A stretch of 64,000 bases of DNA, taken from NCBI RefSeq assembly GCF_963966145.1, contig NC_091055.1:2914001-2978000 (forward strand). Direction: 5' to 3'. Position numbers and translations under genes: made by a program. This DNA comes from Tenebrio molitor (Eukaryota; Arthropoda; Insecta; Coleoptera; Tenebrionidae). Below the pieces are notes generated by a model. It was not told the DNA's origin and did no database searches. It was given only the letters and a program-made list of their open reading frames with translations. Below, piece by piece: positions 58,622 through 64,000 of the stretch (position 1 is the first letter of the stretch; every line of letters begins with the position of its first letter).

Positions 58622-59312
58622 TGACCGTGGCGCCACAGTATAGAACTATAAGAATCAGTAGTTTCACTCGCGGGTTCAAATGGTCGCAGATCTCGAATCA
58701 GCTGACGAACTCGCAGGTGACTGCGCAGTGGGAAGACCGCTGCTATTTGCTATTTTAAATATTTATTTCTCGGTTGCTATTAAGCGCATTCTGATATGCG
58801 GCATATCGTTGGATTCAGAAAAATAATCTCTTTCAAAATAGGAATAAAAAAATATACCAAGCTATTTGAAAAAATAATGTTGACTACTGATACTGACCTT
58901 GAATGACTTTTTGAAAAAAAGTCTATATTGTGCTTATAGAGTTTTTAAAGTGATTTATTCCAGTTTTTGTTTTATTTAAATTGAGCCATAAATAACGGAG
59001 ATATGGCTTGCGGCGTTTTTTAGGACGCATCTGTATATACAAATTGTTTAATTTATGTATTCCCTTATTCCCACCGATTCCCTTCATAAAATATTAAATA
59101 ATTTTTGCATCCTCTAATGTCATTTTCATTTCCGGCCAAGTTTTAACTCTCACATCTACCCCTATGGTTTGGAATTGACTACGCCACTGGCAACTCGTGG
59201 GTGAGTTGCGCAGTACAATTTGATGACAGAAAGATAAAAGGTGCCGCCGCCGAGTGAAACTACCGATTCTTATAGCTCTATACTGTGGTGGCGCCATCTG
59301 TTGGTCTGTTTA
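58622..59312. mobile_element. Foldback element, about 690 bp
   Basis: The left arm (GTGGCGCCACAGTATAGAAC, then TATAAGAATCAGTAGTTTCA) and the right arm read in reverse (ATGGCGCCACCACAGTATAG, TATAAGAATCGGTAGTTTCA) are inverted copies over about 60 bp, with weaker matches further in. Because of the symmetry, frames on both strands translate to near-identical peptides (APPQYRAIRIGSFTR and VAPQYRTIRISSFTR), which could be mistaken for a conserved protein. Exact ends and target site are uncertain. Confidence 0.7.
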
Positions 59313-62124
59313 ACAGGTTAGCAACGAAACCGACAAAACCTGTCACCATAAATTATGCAAATAAGTATGTAATTGTATTGCAAATATGTAGTAAATTTCT
59401 AGTTTTGTTGGCAAGTTGATAACAAGTACTATTTAAAAAAAATGTGTGTGGGGTGTTTGATACACTGGACTGTATTTTGCTATATACATTTATTTACACA
59501 AATTAATATACACAATCATGATGGGGTCAAGACCAGTTGTCTCGAGCTCTTACATACTTCTTCTCTTACTTGTTCTGTTCTTCTGTTACACTTTACAATT
59601 TAACTCTCACTAAAAATAGAAACAGGGTGCACCTTTAACAAAAAGTAAGTGCCTTTTGCCCTCGCCTGTGTCAAGCCTCGGCTGCGCCTCGGCCAGAAAA
59701 CTCAGACTCGGACGAAAAAGATGCACTTTTTGGCCTTGATACACAAGTTACTACTTGCGCCGACCCTGCGTCCGAAAACAATGAAACTATTTTATCTTGA
59801 AAGAAAAGTAACGAGAGTGTCTAATAAAACGCAATTAAGACCTTACATAAACCATTTGGAGATATATCAAATGAAACGATGTCATTTCCGATAAAGCAGG
59901 AAATGCATTACGTGTTGTGGAGTAAGTTTTTATCGGCAATAAAATTTTACACGTTCTTTGTGAATAATAAAAAAGCGAATTGTGTGATCCGGTTGCACTC
60001 GATAAAATAAAAATTTTGTGCATGTTTTGTCGTCGAGTGGATCTGCATCTTTTGATCCAGTTTTAAGGCCCCCTGTGTACATTACTTCTCGTTTTCCGGC
60101 CCCACGTATTATTTATCAAGTTCGAAATCCCGGAGTGTTTCTCTGTAAATAACTTATCGCGAATTTACTACATTATTTGACTTATGTGAGTTCTACGGAA
60201 AACATACTTATGCTCGGTGGCAAGCTATTGAAAATTCAGGAGCTTTCTTGATTTCGGTGGATTCTCCAGACTTATCTCTTATCCCTCAGGTAAAAATTAT
60301 ATCTTAGTGAAAACAAGTGGTTTTTTATATAAAAAGAGCAAAGTGTTCGGGGTCCTTTGTAAACCTGTTTTAACGTCAAATGAAATTAATTACTCCTCGA
60401 CGACTGTTTCGTGTTGCGCAAATAAATCAGATGCCATTATTTAGATGAGTAAATATTTGAAAAGCTCACAATTAAAAGTGCGCGTGGGCGAAGCTTTGAA
60501 TTTGAAATGTATCAAATATTGGTAAACTCGTCGCGAACTATTCTGCAGAATGAAGGCAAAGAAACTGATGTGGAGGAAGGGCGCGGCGGCGACTTGAGCT
60601 TCTTTTGCGTTTAAGTATAAAGAAAGAGTAAAGTTTTAGTGATGTTAAAATGACCGTCCATTTGGGACCAACTCGACTTCGTTTGGTTCTTTGATGTTTT
60701 AACCTTGCGCAGACGTTGATGTTTCTTTTTGTAGATTTTCTTTAACCATATGTATTTAAGGAGCAAAGGGAAACGCATTGTTCCGAATCCTTCAAAGTCA
60801 TCTCGACACAATGCCCCATTTTCCTAGAATAATTGCTACATCACTATCCAAACTATTTTAAAGCACATGTAGAAAATCAATCTGGGGTCATACATCAAAG
60901 CCCGGCTAGAACCAGCCGAGCGTTTAATGTATAAAATTACACTATGGTTATATCACTTGTCCTGTAAATGCGTCAAGCTATCGTTAACGTCTACGTCGGT
61001 TTAATCCACCATAAATCAACCACTCGCCAGAATTAAAATGATTTCACGCCGAGACTGCAAAGAATATGTCAAAGAACAATCCGAAGCCCCCGAGCTCTGC
61101 ATTAACGACATTTTTTAAGCGCCTCCATTAAGTGATTAAGGATTAGGCAGACCTTAATCTCGATCGGATTTCAGCTCGAATCTGGTTGTAGGTCAATAAC
61201 GAGCTGAGCTCCGGAGGAAAAAAAATAACCATTTAATGAGGTTTAAATGAATTAATCCGATTCAGTAGGAAATCACAGTTTAAAGGAAAGCAAACAAGAG
61301 AGCGACGACGTATTTCCAAATATGCACGACGAAACGTCTTTCCCCGATACAAACCGATTCATTCAATAAAATCTATGTGCTAGTGAATTGTTTCGAAGCG
61401 TGCAGCTGACACTTGAATATTGACAATTCGACTGCTCTTAACTCATATTCTGCGCCACTCTCAACTTACTTCTTCACCCTTCCCTTCGTACGACGTATCC
61501 ATATTTTGAAAAGTGAAACTGTCGCCTCTTTCTCGTCGACGATTTACGAAATCGTCGGATTAACCGATACGTCCTGACGGATCTAATTGGAAAGTAGCGT
61601 AACCTGGAATAAATGAGTCGAGATAAATATGGAATTTGGAACAATCGGATCCAAGTCGAGCTGCGTTTCGGGGTTAATTCAATACATGACGAAAAGGGAG
61701 TTTCAGACGCATTTATGATGTTGTCCCTTTGCTAGCGTAATTAGATTTGTTCAGGTGTACAGACTGATTATAAACCGAATCTAACCTAATAACAGTTTTG
61801 TTACAGCTATTTTAAAATATAATCCAATTGAAAGTAATTCAATTATGCCCTTGTTTTGTTCCGTTATTAGGCCATTGTTTTCCCTCAATTATATTAGCCA
61901 TTTATTGGAATGGCAATTCCCTTTGACTGCAGTTTGCATTTTTCAACCACCGATTTCATTTCGCCCTTGCATAATTCAATTACCACCATTTAACAACTTT
62001 TTCCGATAACAAACCAATTAAACACAACAGCGACGATTAGAAACGCACCGACCGCCAGATTTGGACCACATCGATTTCACAATTCGCCATTGACTTCTTT
62101 ATGCACCACGACATTATTCCCGGA
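59313..62124. other. Non-coding DNA
   Basis: At 59641-59760 a small foldback-like block has the centre CCTCGGCTGCGCCTCGGCC (59676-59694) and arms containing GTGTCAAGCC and its complement. The rest (59.8-62.1 kb) has no supported gene or repeat. Confidence 0.5.
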
Positions 62125-62297
62125 AGGGAATTAGTTTCACCGTCACGCCGTCACGTCACACGCTTCGAGTGAAAGGCTCATTCGAGTAATTTCGGGGCGC
62201 CGAGCGAGCGAGAAACAGTCGGCTGTGCGTCACTAAATTTTCATTGAGTTTTCATTGTGTTGCGACGTCAGTGCAGAGCTACGGCAGTAGCCATATA
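62125..62297 (+). repeat. Repeat family copy B, left part
   Basis: Matches copy A from GAATTAGTTTCACC through CACGCCGTCACGTCACACGC, GTGAAAGGCTCATT, CAGTCGGCTGTGCGTCACT and GCAGTAGCCATAT. The far-left terminus is missing or diverged. It is interrupted at a TA by the 1.5-kb foldback. Confidence 0.8.
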
Positions 62298-62342
62298 CAG
62301 GTGTCCCAAAAACATTATTTACCGGAAGATTTTAATTATCTA

Positions 62343-62549
62343 CAAGGTGATTCACGAGCAGTGTCTGATTTAGCGGCTTTACTCCTACAACAAAAATTAC
62401 TCTCTCATGGAATACTTGGCTGTTTTTCAATTTGAATTGTGTGATCATAGTAATCCGATTTCAGAAAAATGAAACAATAGTGTCAATCAAATGTGTCAAA
62501 ATAATTATATTTTTGTAAATAAATCAGACACTATTCGTGAATCACCCTG
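62343..62549. mobile_element. 207-bp MITE nested in the foldback's left arm
   Basis: Ends CAAGGTGATTCACGA and, inverted, CAGGGTGATTCACGA, with about 30 bp of TIR (GTGTCTGATTTA also shared) and TA on both sides. The foldback's right arm keeps the unoccupied site (ATCTATACACC in reverse), proving insertion after the arms formed. Confidence 0.92.
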
Positions 62550-63062
62550 TATACACCAAATTAAATGGTTGTGAATAGGCTACAAAAGGGCCTAATAAAT
62601 TCACCTATTGTCCCAAGGGGTTCAAGGCCAAACTGTCAAAAAAAAAAACAATTTAATTCGAACACATTACCCTTTTTTAATTCTGATAGAGATTTTCATT
62701 CTGAAAACAACAATGTATCACAAGAATATACTTACATAATAAAAATTAAAAAAAAAGTCAAAAAAACGCTTCTGTCGTTTATACTCAAACTGGAAACTGC
62801 GCTCTGGACAATGCCAGATGTTGTTATTTGTCATTTGTTTTTCCAGCTAACTTAATTTGATTATTACATACATGCATTATAACGTACTCCATTTTGATAG
62901 CTTCTCCCTTGGTGCTCGTCATTTGTTTCAAAAGCTAGTGTTGCTTTTTACACAAGGCTAAATAGTATTTTTCTTCAAACGTCCGTAAATTATGACATTG
63001 CACTGCTGCATTGATAATGCTAAAGTGTTACTTCATTGTCATGGCATCTAACTAGCTGACCA

Positions 63063-63157
63063 GCGTCCGTGAAGCTATTATCTCCGCTGAGGAGCGTCCG
63101 TGAAGTTATTATCTCCGCTAAGGGCGTCCGTGAAGTTATTATGTCCGCTGATGAGCG
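63063..63157. repeat. 31-bp tandem repeat, three copies
   Basis: The unit GCGTCCGTGAAGTTATTATC followed by TCCGCTGAGGA starts at 63063, 63094 and 63124 (30-31 bp each), with a partial fourth (GCGG). It lies at the centre of the foldback element. Confidence 0.9.
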
Positions 63158-63457
63158 GTTGTAAAGTAAACTAGCTAAATCATTTGAAATTCCTACCCGG
63201 TTTCTTAACATGTCTTAAATAATTTGTTATGAAGGTTTGAAGAAAAAATAGTAACTTTTAGCTTTTGTTATATTGGTAACATCAGCCGTTTGACGTCAGG
63301 CGTCAAGGTAACGAATGAAGCTACGAGGTAAATTTAGTAAATTATATAACCTTACATTTTTGTGAAAAATGTCTATTACCAACCCACGAGAAAGTCCCTA
63401 GTCTATTAGACTAGCTTGAGCAGCCGAAATTTCAGGGATTAGTAAAGCAAAGTAGAT

Positions 63458-63597
63458 AAAATAGTATATTATACTCGTTTAATAAGACGTATTATCACAT
63501 TCGTTCCATTAAAGCACTTCTCGATACGCTCGTCGTGCTTTAAACACACACGTGATAATAAAGCGTCTTATTAAACTCGTATAATAATATACTATTT
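63458..63597. repeat. 140-bp hairpin within the foldback
   Basis: AAATAGTATATTATACTCGT and GTTTAATAAGACG pair with the inverted sequence at 63552-63597; an inner pair, TAAAGCAC and GTGCTTTA, closes a 20-base loop (TCTCGATACGCTCGTC). It may be a separate small palindromic element. Confidence 0.8.
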
Positions 63598-63831
63598 ATT
63601 CTTTTTCTTTAATTTTTCTTATGTGAGGTTATACTTGTGATACCTACATTGTTGTTTTCAGAATAAAAATCTCTATCAGAATTACTAAAAGTCCAATTTG
63701 AAAAAAAATACTATACGTGAACTTAATAGGCCATTTTGTAACCAATTCACAACCATTTAATTTGGTGTATAGATATTTAAAATCCTCCGATAAATATGGG
63801 AGCTATGAACTCGTCTTTTTTTGACATCCTG

Positions 63832-63961
63832 TATACAAACGATAACGACAGGACAAACATTGTAAATTCACAGTTGGATGTAGTATTTAGTAATAATATG
63901 TATTACTTAAAAACAATTACGATCGTCATATAAGTTTTCACTTCTCACTCTTTTTTTTTTT
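63832..63961 (+). repeat. Repeat family copy B, right part
   Basis: Continues copy B after the insertion: AAACGATAACGACAGGACAA, ACATTGTAAATTCACAG, TGGATGTAGTATTTAGTAAT, then AAGTTTTCACTTCT and a T-run. The CGTGC-GTCTTAAGC segment present in copies A and C is deleted here. Confidence 0.8.
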
Positions 63962-64000
63962 TGTTAGTTATTCAATCTGGAACGGCGACAATTGATTTAT

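Larger units (their letters stand above)
62298..63831. mobile_element. 1534-bp foldback element inside copy B
   Basis: TA flanks both ends (62296-62297 and 63832-63833). Long inverted arms: 62298 to about 62760 (less a nested 207-bp insertion) pairs with about 63600-63831, through CGGAAGATTTTAAT, ACACCAAATTAAATGGTTGT and TCTGATAGAGATTTTCATTC. The centre contains a 31-bp tandem repeat (63063-63157) and another hairpin (63458-63597) but no transposase. Confidence 0.88.

Noticed and set aside
59420..59640. Possible LTR retrotransposon end (TTATTTACACAAATTAATATAC region)
   Set aside because: No matching second LTR, primer-binding site or polypurine tract is found.

Overview
The window looks like insect nuclear DNA, most likely from a beetle. 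It is AT-rich, it carries no prokaryotic-style gene packing, and its recognisable parts are TA-flanked terminal-inverted-repeat (TIR) elements, a broken non-LTR retrotransposon, a transposase helix-turn-helix remnant of the insect DUF4817 type, and short introns with insect-like splice signals. The beetle assignment is an inference from repeat style and composition, not a proof. Almost all of the 64 kb is non-coding: an intergenic region or the inside of one or more large introns. No complete gene can be named.

Layout. 1-8 kb is AT-rich non-coding DNA with one 940-bp foldback element (5838-6777). 8-26 kb holds two inverted copies of a dispersed repeat (8228-8566 and 23305-23714), a candidate compact transcription unit (TATA box, 95-codon frame and AATAAA at 11199-11738), a hairpin repeat near 16.2 kb, and a probable small or decayed gene at 17.4-18.3 kb under an RFX-type X-box. 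26-31 kb holds a TIR element with a DUF4817 remnant, two short MITEs and a convincing minus-strand last exon (30705-30986). 32-34 kb holds a LINE fragment split by a 704-bp insertion and copy A of an unclassified repeat family. 34.3-35.1 kb is the only strongly CpG-rich block, with an Inr plus DPE pair and a good splice donor, so it is the best promoter candidate. 37-42 kb holds a MITE with a doubled end, a possible minus-strand last exon (39517-39867) and a degenerate 130-160-bp tandem array around a CTAGATCTAG core. 43.7-44.7 kb is a cluster of elements nested in copy C of the repeat family. 45-56 kb is mostly plain non-coding DNA. At 56.0 kb there is a 5S-rRNA-derived fragment, and at 57.0 kb a good plus-strand last exon with a polyadenylation signal. 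58.6-59.3 kb is another foldback. 62.1-64 kb is a three-level nest: a 207-bp MITE inside a 1.5-kb foldback inside copy B of the repeat family, with the unoccupied version of both target sites preserved elsewhere in the window.

The candidate exons do not visibly join into one gene. The plus-strand promoter at 34.5 kb and the plus-strand last exon at 57.0 kb could be the two ends of one long gene, but nothing seen here proves it. The mobile elements can be read as a relative age series from the nesting and from how well their inverted ends still match.
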